Positions 53,896 through 63,264 of a stretch of DNA of 64,000 bases are shown piece by piece (within the stretch, counting starts at the first letter, position 1; the number at the start of each line of letters is the position of its first letter). The notes under the pieces are model-generated. The model ran no database searches. It was not told where the DNA came from and saw only the letters and a list, made by a program, of their open reading frames with translations. The position numbers and the translations under genes are program-made. The stretch spans positions 62,001 to 126,000 of the forward strand of contig CANRJY010000001.1 in assembly GCA_947631085.1 (NCBI GenBank). The letters run 5' to 3'. Origin of the DNA: an uncultured Clostridia bacterium (GTDB lineage: Bacteria; Bacillota; Clostridia; UBA1381).

Positions 53896-54882
53896 CCCGT
53901 CCGTCATATACTTCGCCAATACCCCGTAGCCGCGCAGCGGATCGTTTACGAATACATGCGTCACGGCCCCGACAAGCATACCGTTTTGTATAATGGGAGC
54001 GCCGCTCATACCCTGCACTATTCCGCCGGTTACGGAAATAAGCGATTCGTCCGTCACTCTCAGAGTTATGCTTTTTGCCGAGCGGTTATCCGATATTTTT
54101 GTTATGCTTATATTATATCTTCTCACTCCGCCTCCAATATCGGCGAGTATATAAGCCGCGCCCTCGCTCACCTCTTCGGGGGATGCTATCGGTATTGCCT
54201 CACCCGTTTCGGCAGCTTCATATATTCCGAAAATTCCGTTTTTAGCATTTTTCGTTATTTTTCCCGTCGGGGCGCCGTCAAAACTGCCCTCAAGCTCGCC
54301 CGCCCGTCCGCGCTCGCTTTTTCTCACGGATAATATTTTGCAATTCAGAATATTCCCCGATTTAACGGTTAAAATATTACCGGTATCAACATCGCATATG
54401 CCGTGACCGAGCGCCGCAAAGGCGTTTGTTTCGGGATCGTAATATGTCATTGTTCCTATCCCCGCGGTACTGTCGCGCACCCATAAACCGAGCTTATACC
54501 CGTTATCGGTTTTCTGCGGCACTGCGCAAAGCTCCTCGCTTTCCCGAGAGCGCCGCACAGAGAGCGTAACTCCGTTCGGATTTCTGTTTACAATCTCCGC
54601 AAGCTGCTCGCAGGTATTGAGCTCCTCGCCGTTGGCGCTGATTATTCTGTCGCCGATTTTTACGCCGCATTTCTCAGCCGGAGCGGAGCTGCCGTTTACC
54701 TCGTTCATTCCAATCACAAGCAGTCCGTCCGTATACAGTTTAACCCCGACAGCTTTGCCGGACGGGATCACATACGTTTGCGCGGCACGCGCAGGAAAGC
54801 TCAAGGCGCATACGAACAGCACAGCTAAAAACATTATTTTCGTATTTTCCCGAAAGAATTTTACTTTATTTGTTTGCAAAAG
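53893..54882 (-). CDS. spoIVB: SpoIVB serine peptidase
   Basis: 329 residues. Secreted from the forespore, it activates the SpoIVFB protease that releases sigma-K. An N-terminal membrane anchor/signal, then a PDZ domain (LVIGMNEVNGSSAPAEKCGV, KIGDRIISANGEE) and the S55 protease with His160 (FAALGHGICDVDTG) and Ser293 (QGMSGAPIIQNG). The C-terminal HVFVNDPLRGYGV is a family hallmark. Start may be TTG 54882 (8 bases after GGTGG) or GTG 54891. Its stop lies in a repeat end, and spo0A, which usually follows, is absent here. Confidence 0.95.
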   Translation of the reverse strand, partial: LLQTNKVKFFRENTKIMFLAVLFVCALSFPARAAQTYVIPSGKAVGVKLYTDGLLVIGMNEVNGSSAPAEKCGVKIGDRIISANGEELNTCEQLAEIVNRNPNGVTLSVRRSRESEELCAVPQKTDNGYKLGLWVRDSTAGIGTMTYYDPETNAFAALGHGICDVDTGNILTVKSGNILNCKILSVRKSERGRAGELEGSFDGAPTGKITKNAKNGIFGIYEAAETGEAIPIASPEEVSEGAAYILADIGGGVRRYNISITKISDNRSAKSITLRVTDESLISVTGGIVQGMSGAPIIQNGMLVGAVTHVFVNDPLRGYGVLAKYMTDG

Positions 54883-54988
54883 CTTCACCACCCTTCTCGG
54901 TTTTAAGTTTGCCTTATCGCCGTTTGATTATACTCTAAAACTTCATGCAAAAATGGTCTAAAAAAACATAGCCAAACACAAAAAAGTG

Positions 54989-54997
54989 TGGTATAAT
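54989..54997 (+). promoter_or_regulatory. Extended -10 promoter of pcrA
   Basis: TGG-TATAAT, 33 bases before the pcrA ATG; the -35 region is weak. Confidence 0.6.
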
Positions 54998-55029
54998 AGA
55001 GATACTATCAAATAAATAAGGAGATAAAA

Positions 55030-57213
55030 ATGAACAAAATTTTGGAAAATCTGAATGACAAGCAGCGTGAAGCGGTGCTCTCAACCGAAGGAGCCGTACT
55101 CGTTCTCGCGGGCGCAGGCAGCGGGAAAACCACAGTGCTTGTAAACAGAATAGCCTATTTAATTGACGAAAAACGTATCCCGCCGTATAAAATCCTCGCA
55201 ATTACCTTTACAAATAAGGCGGCGAACGAAATGAAGGAGCGCATCGAGCGGCTTCTCGGCGATATTTCCGGCAATCTGTGGGCGGGAACCTTCCATTCCG
55301 TCTGCGTCAGGATACTTCGAAGCTGCATCGACAGGCTCGGCTATGACCGCGATTTCGTGATATATGACACAGCCGATACACGCACGCTTATGAAAGGCTG
55401 CATGAAGGAGCTTGACATAAACGAGGAAAAATTCACGCCCCGCGGAGTTTTGTCCGTTATAAGCAACGCCAAAAACGATATGATGGACGCGGCGACATTC
55501 GAAAACGTGTATAAAAACGACTACCGCATGAGCATAATCGCTGAGCTTTACAAGCTTTATCAAAAGAAGCTGAAAAATAACAACGCGCTGGATTTCGACG
55601 ATATAATTCTTCTGACCGTCCGCATTCTGAGCGAAAATCCCGATGTGCTTGAGCGGTATCAGCAGCGTTTCGAATACATAATGGTTGACGAGTACCAGGA
55701 CACAAACAATTCTCAGTATGTGCTGATAAGCCTGCTGGCGCAGGGCTGCGGAAATATATGCGTCGTAGGCGACGACGACCAAAGCATATACCGTTTCCGC
55801 GGAGCGAACGTCGGCAACATTCTCAGCTTCCGCGAGGACTATCCCGACGCAAAGGTAATAAAGCTCGAACAAAATTATCGCTCCACGCAGACGATTCTCG
55901 ACGCGGCAAACGCCGTAATCGCCAACAACAAGGGCAGAATGGACAAATCTCTTTGGACAGACAAGGGCGCCGGCGCCAAAATACGCGTTTCCACAAGCGA
56001 AAACGAATACGAGGAAGGGCGCTTTATCGCGCGCGAAATCAGAAAGCACTACGAGGAAACGGGGCATTTCGGCGACTGCGCTGTGCTCTACAGAACGAAC
56101 GCACAGTCACGCGTTATTGAGGAAATGCTTATGCGCGAGGCTGTTCCCTATCGAGTCCTCGCGGGGCTGCGCTTCTATGACAGGAAAGAAATTAAAGATA
56201 TCGTCGCTTATCTGCGGGTTATACACAACCCCAGCGACGACGTAAGCCTCGTGAGGATCATAAATGAACCAAAGCGTAAAATAGGCGGCGCGACTGTTGA
56301 AAAAATCCGGCGTCTGGCGGACGAGAACGAATGCAATATGTTCGAAATAGCGGAAAATTCGGCTGATTATCCGGAGCTGCGCTCGGCGCATTCGAAGCTT
56401 GCGGATTTCGCCGCTCTGATGCATTCGCTCATAAAGCTCAAGGACGCGGTACCTCTTACCGAGCTCGTCGCGCGGACGCTTAACGACACCGGCTATATGG
56501 CGGCTCTGACGGTCGATAAGTCCACCGAAAACCAAACCCGTATTGAAAATTTGGAGGAATTTATGTCCGTCGCAAAGGAATTTGACAGTGATGACGAAAA
56601 CAACGGAACGCTCGGCGAATTTCTCGAGGGCGTGTCACTTATATCCGATATTGACGCATACGACGAAGAACAGGACGCGGCTGTGCTGATGACGATACAC
56701 AGCGCGAAGGGCTTGGAATTTCCCGTAGTGTTCCTAAGCGGGCTTGAAGAAGGTTTATTCCCGGGTATGCGCTCGATAGGCGACGCGGAAAGCATCGAAG
56801 AGGAGCGGCGGCTCTGCTACGTCGCGATAACGCGCGCGAAGGAAAAGCTGTATATTACAAAAACCTCGCGGCGCACGATATACGGACAGACAATCCCGTC
56901 GCAGCCGTCGCGTTTTTTCAAAGAAATACCGAAAAAATATTTAGAAGAAAAATCCTCTGTGCGCAATTCTTCTCTCGGAGGAATGTTCGGAATAAATCCG
57001 ATACCGCAGAGCACAGCCGCCGGTATGACTCAAGACCGTAAGGAAGACGAAAGCAGCTTTAAAGCCGGCGATATCGTGGAGCACCGCAAATTCGGACGCG
57101 GCACAGTAATATCCGCAAAGCAGTTCGGAAAGGACGCGATACTTGAAATAGACTTCGATTCCATAGGCAGAAAGCAGCTCATGGCAGTTTTCGCCAAGCT
57201 TAAAAAGCTGTAA
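55030..57213 (+). CDS. pcrA: ATP-dependent DNA helicase PcrA/UvrD
   Basis: 727 residues. SF1A 3'-5' helicase for repair and plasmid/rolling-circle replication. Motifs in order: LNDKQREAV (Q motif), GAGSGKTT (I), ITFTNKAANEM (Ia), VDEYQDTN (II), GDDDQSIYRFRGA (III), LEQNYRST (IV), TIHSAKGLEFPVVFL (V), VAITRAKEKLYIT (VI). The C-terminal Tudor-like domain (DIVEHRKFGRGTVI) contacts RNA polymerase in Bacillus. AAGGAGATAAAA precedes the ATG. Monocistronic. Confidence 0.97.
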   Translation: MNKILENLNDKQREAVLSTEGAVLVLAGAGSGKTTVLVNRIAYLIDEKRIPPYKILAITFTNKAANEMKERIERLLGDISGNLWAGTFHSVCVRILRSCIDRLGYDRDFVIYDTADTRTLMKGCMKELDINEEKFTPRGVLSVISNAKNDMMDAATFENVYKNDYRMSIIAELYKLYQKKLKNNNALDFDDIILLTVRILSENPDVLERYQQRFEYIMVDEYQDTNNSQYVLISLLAQGCGNICVVGDDDQSIYRFRGANVGNILSFREDYPDAKVIKLEQNYRSTQTILDAANAVIANNKGRMDKSLWTDKGAGAKIRVSTSENEYEEGRFIAREIRKHYEETGHFGDCAVLYRTNAQSRVIEEMLMREAVPYRVLAGLRFYDRKEIKDIVAYLRVIHNPSDDVSLVRIINEPKRKIGGATVEKIRRLADENECNMFEIAENSADYPELRSAHSKLADFAALMHSLIKLKDAVPLTELVARTLNDTGYMAALTVDKSTENQTRIENLEEFMSVAKEFDSDDENNGTLGEFLEGVSLISDIDAYDEEQDAAVLMTIHSAKGLEFPVVFLSGLEEGLFPGMRSIGDAESIEEERRLCYVAITRAKEKLYITKTSRRTIYGQTIPSQPSRFFKEIPKKYLEEKSSVRNSSLGGMFGINPIPQSTAAGMTQDRKEDESSFKAGDIVEHRKFGRGTVISAKQFGKDAILEIDFDSIGRKQLMAVFAKLKKL

Positions 57214-57242
57214 AAATCCGCAGGAGTTTATCCTGCGGATTT
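57214..57242. terminator. Convergent terminator between pcrA and the MBL gene
   Basis: AAATCCGCAGGA-GTTTA-TCCTGCGGATTT, perfect 12-bp stem between the two stop codons; its last two bases overlap the end of the minus-strand gene. Confidence 0.83.
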
Positions 57243-58167
57243 ATTTATCGCTTGTTACTTTTATATCGTTGTTTTCAAGTGTCACAACAATATTGCCTCT
57301 CTCGTCCGTGCGGTAAATCTCGGTTCCCGCCGAACGTATTCTTCCCATTATTGTGCTGCTCGGATGCCCGTACTCGTTATCAAACTGAACCGATACGACG
57401 GCATACTTCGGCTTTACCGCATCCAGCAGCTCCCATGAGGTCGAGGAATAGCTGCCGTGATGCCCGACTTTGATTACGGACGCGCTTAAATCACGTCCGG
57501 ATGCTATTATATCCGCTTCCTCCGCGTATTCGGCGTCCGCCATGTACAAAATTGAGTTCGCGCCATGCGTTATTTTTAAAACGATCGACGTGTTGTTTAT
57601 CTCGTCACTCGGGTTTAGCGGTCCCAAAATTTCGATCCGAGCGTCTCCCAGCGAAAACGTATCTCCCGGATTCGGCACCGATATGGTCAATCTGTTTTTC
57701 TGTACTTTTTCTTTAAATATCCCAAATACCTTAGAATCATAAGAATCCGTTGAGCACAGCACATTTTCGACCTCGCACGCGTCAAACACGCCTTGAAGTC
57801 CTCCTATATGATCCTCGTGCGGATGCGTTGCTATCATATATTTGAGCTTCTTTATGCCCCGCGTCCTCAAATACCCCGCCACAACGGGAGCATCCGCGAC
57901 ATTTCCGCCGTCGATAATCATAGCTTCTCCTCCGCACATAACTATCGACGCGTCAGCCTGTCCCACATCGAGAAAATGCGCTTCAAGCGCACCCTCGGCT
58001 GTGAGAGCCGTCTGTTCCGTGCTTTCGGAAGCGCTTTTAATCTCATTTATATAGCTTTCTATCCTTTCGGGCAGTCCCCTATCCGCTATAAACCACGCCG
58101 CCGCCATAACCGCTATAATTGTGAACGCGCTTATAACTCCCTTTGATCTTCTGTGCCTTTTTCTCAT
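57241..58167 (-). CDS. ComEC/Rec2-like metallo-beta-lactamase domain protein
   Basis: 308 residues. One N-terminal transmembrane helix (about 10-28), then an MBL fold: HFLDVGQADASIV, THPHEDHIGGL (metal motif), HGANSILYMADAEYAEE and KVGHHGSYSSTSWELL, SVQFDNEYGHPSS. These are the marks of the ComEC C-terminal nuclease-like domain found alone. Secreted or surface-anchored; free-standing homologues are thought to degrade DNA or a phosphodiester, but substrate is unproven. Overlaps the upstream LTA-synthase-like gene by 4 bases. Confidence 0.87.
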   Translation of the reverse strand: MRKRHRRSKGVISAFTIIAVMAAAWFIADRGLPERIESYINEIKSASESTEQTALTAEGALEAHFLDVGQADASIVMCGGEAMIIDGGNVADAPVVAGYLRTRGIKKLKYMIATHPHEDHIGGLQGVFDACEVENVLCSTDSYDSKVFGIFKEKVQKNRLTISVPNPGDTFSLGDARIEILGPLNPSDEINNTSIVLKITHGANSILYMADAEYAEEADIIASGRDLSASVIKVGHHGSYSSTSWELLDAVKPKYAVVSVQFDNEYGHPSSTIMGRIRSAGTEIYRTDERGNIVVTLENNDIKVTSDK

Positions 58168-60134
58168 TTCAGCTGCTCCGTTAGCTCGTCGGGTTTCTGC
58201 GTCATTATATGATATTCAAGCTTTGCATACTGACTGAGCATAGGTATATCATCGTCGCCGATCGATTTCAATTCGCCGGCGGTATTGAAATATCCTCTCT
58301 CGTTTATCTGTGGAATTTCCTGCTTTATGCCGTCAAGGATCACGCCTACTTTACTCTTCGGCAGCCTCGCGGCCTCAAGCATATAATTTGACAGGAAGCA
58401 CGGACTCGTTTTCAGGTCTGTCCGTTCTTCAATATCATAATTTGCCCATATCAAAAACGGCACCTTGTATCTTTTCTGAATGTCCTCAGGCGGCAGTTGT
58501 TCAAGCTCGTCCCCCAACAGCTCTTCATAAAATTCCTGCTCGACCGCAGGCTGATGATCTCCGAACATCACGAGCAAAACAGGCTCTTTCCAGCTTTTTA
58601 AACGGTATACAAACTCCTCAAACGCGATGTCGCTTTCCCTTATCAGGGACAAATACTGCTCCGCAGCCGGATACGATCCCGCAAGATTTTTTATTTTTAT
58701 ATCCTCCATAAGCTTTGGATCCTGATAGGTATACCCTCCGTGATTTTGTATCGTCACATCAAATATAAACATGCGCTCCTCGGGATTTTTCTTCTCGAGC
58801 ATATTCATCACGGCGCTGTAGGATGTTCTGTCGCTCACATAATTGCGAACGTATTTAAGCTCGCCCGGGTTTAAGTATTCCTCAAGATTTTCTATGCTTA
58901 TAAACTCGTCAAAGCCCAAATATTTATATACCTTTTCCCGATTCCAGCCGTGAGCGTAAAACGGGTGCAGCGCCATATTTTTATAACCCAACTCCGTCAG
59001 ATGACGGCACAGAGATTCGGGACGGTCGTGGTTTATATACTGCAGGTACGGTTCGGTACCCCTCGGAAGCAGCCCCATACTCATACCCGTAAAAAATTCA
59101 AATTCGGTATTGCATGTATTACCCCCGAACGGCGACACGAGAAGCTCACCCTTCACGGCATTGTTTTTAATCTCCCTGAAAAACGGCATATAATCCTTGT
59201 CTGTTTCAAGATTTCCGAGCACTCCGAGATCCGCGAAGCTTTCATTCATTATAACGACGATATTAGGCTTGTCCTCCGGAGGCGAAAACGTTTCGGCGGC
59301 AGTATCTTTAAGCAGCTGCTGCATCTCCTCCTTTGAATATCCGTCGGGCTTCTCAAGCTTCATCCGACAAAGGTTTACATAAAAGCTATACAAAACACCG
59401 TGAGTGTTATTTGCATGATATTGATCAAAATCGTCCATGCTGACCATTGAAATATCTATTTTCGATATTGGAATGACCGCCGCCGCGCACATCACGGCTC
59501 CGCAGCCGAATGCAATCAAACGCTTTTTCCATGCCTTAAACGGAAAACCGTACCCGAAAACGCATATAAGCGATATAAGAAAAACAAGAAGAACGGTTAC
59601 AATAACTATTTGATACTGCATTTCAAACTCATAATTTTCGGCGACGTTCGCGGCAGTCTGAACAGCGAGAAAATCGCCCGGACTAAGCGGCGTGCCTCGC
59701 AGATAATTTACAACGAAGCTTGCCAAATTGAAAATATACGATAAAACGAGAGTTGTAACCGCCGACCATCTCATGCTTTGAGTGACGGTAAAAACAGCCG
59801 CCATAACGGCGAAATACAGCAATACGTTTATAAAGTATATTTGCATCAGAAACTCCGCGGAGCCCGACAAAATCATGGAAATATGCATACAGAAAAAAGG
59901 GGTGAGCGCGAAAAGTCCTATTCCTATCCCTTGCTTGACACGCGGCATAAGATTGAATTTAAAAGAAATCACCGCCCACGTTCCGAGAGAAATTGCGTAC
60001 GCTAAAATATACTGAAAATAATCGAACTCATCTTCTATCACAAACGCGGAGGTGTTCACGCTTATAAAAGTCCACATTGTAAGCGCCAAAACGCTTGCGA
60101 ATATGACCTGCGGTATTTTTGACAGCTTTATCAT
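58164..60134 (-). CDS. LTA synthase family (sulfatase-fold) membrane protein
   Basis: 656 residues. About five transmembrane helices (to residue 225), then an extracellular alkaline-phosphatase-fold domain. Metal Glu298 (VVIMNESFADLG), nucleophile Thr340 (FGGNTCNTEFEF) and FGDHQPAVEQEF are conserved with LtaS-type phosphoglycerol transferases. It could polymerise or decorate a glycerol-phosphate glycan. GGGGAG precedes the ATG. The following MBL gene overlaps it. Whether it is a true LTA synthase or another phosphoglycerol/phosphoethanolamine transferase is not certain. Confidence 0.87.
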   Translation of the reverse strand: MIKLSKIPQVIFASVLALTMWTFISVNTSAFVIEDEFDYFQYILAYAISLGTWAVISFKFNLMPRVKQGIGIGLFALTPFFCMHISMILSGSAEFLMQIYFINVLLYFAVMAAVFTVTQSMRWSAVTTLVLSYIFNLASFVVNYLRGTPLSPGDFLAVQTAANVAENYEFEMQYQIVIVTVLLVFLISLICVFGYGFPFKAWKKRLIAFGCGAVMCAAAVIPISKIDISMVSMDDFDQYHANNTHGVLYSFYVNLCRMKLEKPDGYSKEEMQQLLKDTAAETFSPPEDKPNIVVIMNESFADLGVLGNLETDKDYMPFFREIKNNAVKGELLVSPFGGNTCNTEFEFFTGMSMGLLPRGTEPYLQYINHDRPESLCRHLTELGYKNMALHPFYAHGWNREKVYKYLGFDEFISIENLEEYLNPGELKYVRNYVSDRTSYSAVMNMLEKKNPEERMFIFDVTIQNHGGYTYQDPKLMEDIKIKNLAGSYPAAEQYLSLIRESDIAFEEFVYRLKSWKEPVLLVMFGDHQPAVEQEFYEELLGDELEQLPPEDIQKRYKVPFLIWANYDIEERTDLKTSPCFLSNYMLEAARLPKSKVGVILDGIKQEIPQINERGYFNTAGELKSIGDDDIPMLSQYAKLEYHIMTQKPDELTEQLK

Positions 60135-60199
60135 TAAGTCTCCCCAATTCGTTAAAAATAATTTACCAAGTTACATTGTACCACAAATCACATTCTTTT

Positions 60200-60787
60200 T
60201 CAAGCACTAATTTTTGCAAACAGGAATTTCATAACTGCGGTCGTCAAATATCCCTCGGCGGCCGCGGCGGCGCAGAACACCGCGAAAATTATGACCGTGA
60301 ACAGTATATACGCTCCGAGTGTTCCTCTCCCTGCTCTCCGATTCGAAGAAAATCCCGCGCTTACCGCGCTGTAGAAAAGAAACGCCGGCACCGCCGCGAG
60401 TATCGGCGGAAGCTGCGCCGCCATAATAAGTACCCCCGCGGCTCCGTAGCATTTTACAAACGATGCCGCCGTAAAGCCTATAATAAATCCCTTACGGGCT
60501 ATAACCGCCGCCGAAAGAAGCATACCGAACCGAAAGAATCCCGCAATAAACATAATCGCAAGCATTATCGAATTTCCGATAAGTGCGCGTTTGAAAATTT
60601 CCGTTCCGTCTCTGCCCTGCAGCGCGCTTTGAGCAAAGCTTTCAAGATACCCCCGAAGCCCCTCCTGCGCGTCGGCTCCGATTTTAAAAAGATAAACGCT
60701 GCCTATCACCACGCCGGCAAGCAGCGCGAGCGTTGACAATACCATAAAAACCGCGTTTTTCTTCTCCGTTGTTTTTTTCTCCTCCAT
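60200..60787 (-). CDS. spoIIM: Stage II sporulation protein M
   Basis: 195 residues, five predicted helices. SpoIIM anchors the SpoIID-SpoIIP peptidoglycan-remodelling complex during engulfment. Recognised from VVIGSVYLFKIGAD, the FKRALIGNSIMLAIMFIAGF block, RKGFIIGFTAASFVKCYGAA, and the C-terminal helix. The ATG at 60787 follows AAGGGAGGCGG; an ATG 11 codons earlier lacks a ribosome site. Divergent from the arabinanase gene. Confidence 0.9.
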   Translation of the reverse strand: MEEKKTTEKKNAVFMVLSTLALLAGVVIGSVYLFKIGADAQEGLRGYLESFAQSALQGRDGTEIFKRALIGNSIMLAIMFIAGFFRFGMLLSAAVIARKGFIIGFTAASFVKCYGAAGVLIMAAQLPPILAAVPAFLFYSAVSAGFSSNRRAGRGTLGAYILFTVIIFAVFCAAAAAEGYLTTAVMKFLFAKISA

Positions 60788-60864
60788 GCTTCCGCCTCCC
60801 TTGTAAGAATATTCGGACATACAGTTTTTTATGTGTTAATTTTAGATATTTATAGCAAAACATC

Positions 60865-60893
60865 TTTACTTTTAGCCTATGATTTGATATAAT
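60865..60893 (+). promoter_or_regulatory. Promoter of the arabinanase locus
   Basis: TTTACT (60865-60870), 17-base spacer, TATAAT (60888-60893), about 21 bases before the ribosome site. Confidence 0.65.
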
Positions 60894-60927
60894 ATTTATA
60901 ATAATGTATAATCGGAGGATTATGTGT

Positions 60928-63240
60928 ATGTGCAGATTTAACAAATTTATTATAGCCTCGCTGATCGCGGTTTCCGCTTTCGGGAGCGGAGCTTTTGCGG
61001 CGAAATACGAGGGCGCGGCGAGGTATAGCGTCACCTTCGACGAGGGCGGCGGCGCGTACGAGCTTATGGACGGCGCGGTGCTCGCTGACGGAATTGACGG
61101 CAAGGCGGTAAAGCTTGACGGCGCGAAAAATCAGTACGTAAAGCTTGCCGATAATATTACGGAAGGACTGACCGGCGATTACTCAATATCGGTCGATGTG
61201 TACCCCGAAAACGAAGCGTCGTTTGCGCGCGTATTCGACCTTGCGAGCGACCAGAATAATTTTATGTACTTCACCACCTGGGGCGGCGGAGTGCCGAAGT
61301 TCCGCTACAAGGGCGACGATCTGTATTCGGACGGCGTTTTCTTTAAGATCGGCGAATGGAACCACGCCGTTATCACGCGAAACGGCGGCGAGGCGCGGTT
61401 GTACATAAACGGCGAAATCGCGGCTTCGTCAAGATCGTTTGTAAACGATTTGGGGCTTTTGGGCAAAACGGGACAAAACTATCTCGGCAAGTCGCAGCAG
61501 CCGCAGGACGTGTATTTCACGGGCATGATCGACAACTTCGAAATACGCGATTACGCGCTTACCGAAAAGGAAGTCAAAATGGCGTCAAACGCGGACACGG
61601 TCGAGGTCAAGGCGGGATTTGATTATGCGTCCGGCGGAAGCGTTAAATCTTACGCCGAGGTTAAAAATTACAAGAATACGCCCATGCGCTGCTCGCTTGT
61701 GAGCGCGGTTTACGATAAGGACGGTCGTCTTGTTTCGGTAAAAACGACGAATAGCATCACTCTCGCGCCAGGTGAAACGGCTGACGGCATGGCGAACACG
61801 ATTGAGATAAACGATGACACGCACATGACCGCCGCGTATCTGTACACCGACGCAAGCGGTATCGAGCACGTCGCGTCGGAGGTAATTATGAAGGGCAGAT
61901 ACAACATTGAGCCGCTCCCCGTTGACACGCTCGACAACACCGTCGGCGTGCATGATCCGAGTATTTTCAAAGACCCGAAAAGCGGTACATATTACGTCTA
62001 TTCCACGGGCATGATCGACATTTTCAAATCCGACGACTTGAAAACGTGGACTAAAACAGTGAACACGCTCCCCGAAGTGCCGCAGTGCGTATACGACGCG
62101 TACAAGCACGACGATAAATCGCAGTACTCCAACATTTGGGCGCCCGATATGTACTATGACGAGAGCGATACAACTACTCCCTATCATCTAACCTGCTCGT
62201 ACTCGGACGCGTTCGGGCAGAACAATTCGGCGATAATCCTGTTTAAATCTGCGTCGCCGGAGGGACCATGGGAAAACGGACAGATCATATTCCAGAGCAA
62301 GAGCGGCGATCCGGAGCTCGGCAGAGTAAACGCGATCGACTCAAATATCTGCGTTGACCACGAGACAGGGCAAAAATACATGGTTTACGGCTCGTTTTGG
62401 GAAGGCATACATATTAAGGAGCTAAACGACGATTACACGGTTAAAGACCCGAACACCGTCGGCACGCGTATTATGAGCCGTTTCTGCGGAATAGGCGGTC
62501 CGGAAGGTCCGTATATTGTCTACAACGAGGACACCGGTTACTATTATCTTTTCACGTCTTACGACAGCCTGTCCGACACATATCAAATACGCGTGGCGCG
62601 CTCGAAGAGCATAACAGGCCCGTATGTTGACGAGAACGGCAACAACGTTGACCGCTTTGACGATCCCGAAAGCGAGGCTAACAACACCTACGGCTACAAG
62701 CTGATCGGCTCGTACCAGTTCCCTATGGGTACGACGTACTACGGACCGGGTCACAACAGCGTACTGCATGACGGAGATAAATGGTTTTTGGTACATCACA
62801 TAAGAACAGTAAAGGGCGGCTATGCGACGCTCAATGTCCGCCCAATGTACTGGAACAAGGACGGCTGGCCCGTTGTAACGCCCGAGCGGTATCAGGACAG
62901 TGCTAGCGGCGACGGCAATAACTTAAGCGCCGACAATATCGCCGGACAGTGGGATTATATCTCAATCGGCGACAACACAAACGCCATGCTCACATCAAAA
63001 AAACTTGTGCTTAACGCCGATAAAACACTGACACTCGGAGACATTTCGGGAACGTGGAGCTATACCGAGGGCGGCACGGACGTTATAACACTGACGCTCG
63101 GAGACGAGGTTATAACCGCGTTTGTAACTCTCGCCTGCGACAGTGAAACGAGCGCGCAGACGATACAGTTCACCGGCACAAATCAAAACAACGTAACAAA
63201 ATGGGGCAAGAAAGCGATAAGCTCCGTTGTATATAAATAA
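60928..63240 (+). CDS. Secreted GH43 endo-1,5-alpha-L-arabinanase with LamG domain
   Basis: 770 residues. A signal peptide (to about 25) is followed by a LamG/concanavalin-like domain (about 30-210), a linker domain (about 215-325), the GH43 five-bladed propeller and a C-terminal beta domain (about 650-770) of the AbnA/Abn2 type. GH43 residues: catalytic base Asp343 (GVHDPSIF), Asp471 (AIDSNICV), acid Glu526 (GGPEGPYI). Cuts arabinan side chains of pectin. ATG 60928 is 9 bases after GGAGG; two in-frame ATGs upstream are too close. Followed by another LamG gene. Confidence 0.9.
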   Translation: MCRFNKFIIASLIAVSAFGSGAFAAKYEGAARYSVTFDEGGGAYELMDGAVLADGIDGKAVKLDGAKNQYVKLADNITEGLTGDYSISVDVYPENEASFARVFDLASDQNNFMYFTTWGGGVPKFRYKGDDLYSDGVFFKIGEWNHAVITRNGGEARLYINGEIAASSRSFVNDLGLLGKTGQNYLGKSQQPQDVYFTGMIDNFEIRDYALTEKEVKMASNADTVEVKAGFDYASGGSVKSYAEVKNYKNTPMRCSLVSAVYDKDGRLVSVKTTNSITLAPGETADGMANTIEINDDTHMTAAYLYTDASGIEHVASEVIMKGRYNIEPLPVDTLDNTVGVHDPSIFKDPKSGTYYVYSTGMIDIFKSDDLKTWTKTVNTLPEVPQCVYDAYKHDDKSQYSNIWAPDMYYDESDTTTPYHLTCSYSDAFGQNNSAIILFKSASPEGPWENGQIIFQSKSGDPELGRVNAIDSNICVDHETGQKYMVYGSFWEGIHIKELNDDYTVKDPNTVGTRIMSRFCGIGGPEGPYIVYNEDTGYYYLFTSYDSLSDTYQIRVARSKSITGPYVDENGNNVDRFDDPESEANNTYGYKLIGSYQFPMGTTYYGPGHNSVLHDGDKWFLVHHIRTVKGGYATLNVRPMYWNKDGWPVVTPERYQDSASGDGNNLSADNIAGQWDYISIGDNTNAMLTSKKLVLNADKTLTLGDISGTWSYTEGGTDVITLTLGDEVITAFVTLACDSETSAQTIQFTGTNQNNVTKWGKKAISSVVYK

Positions 63241-63264
63241 ATTCAAAATAAAGGAGAGAAAAAC

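Noticed and set aside
54882-54960. Sigma-F/G promoter upstream of spoIVB
   Set aside because: GCATG and TATAAT-like pieces are present but not at distances fitting sigma-G, sigma-F or sigma-A.
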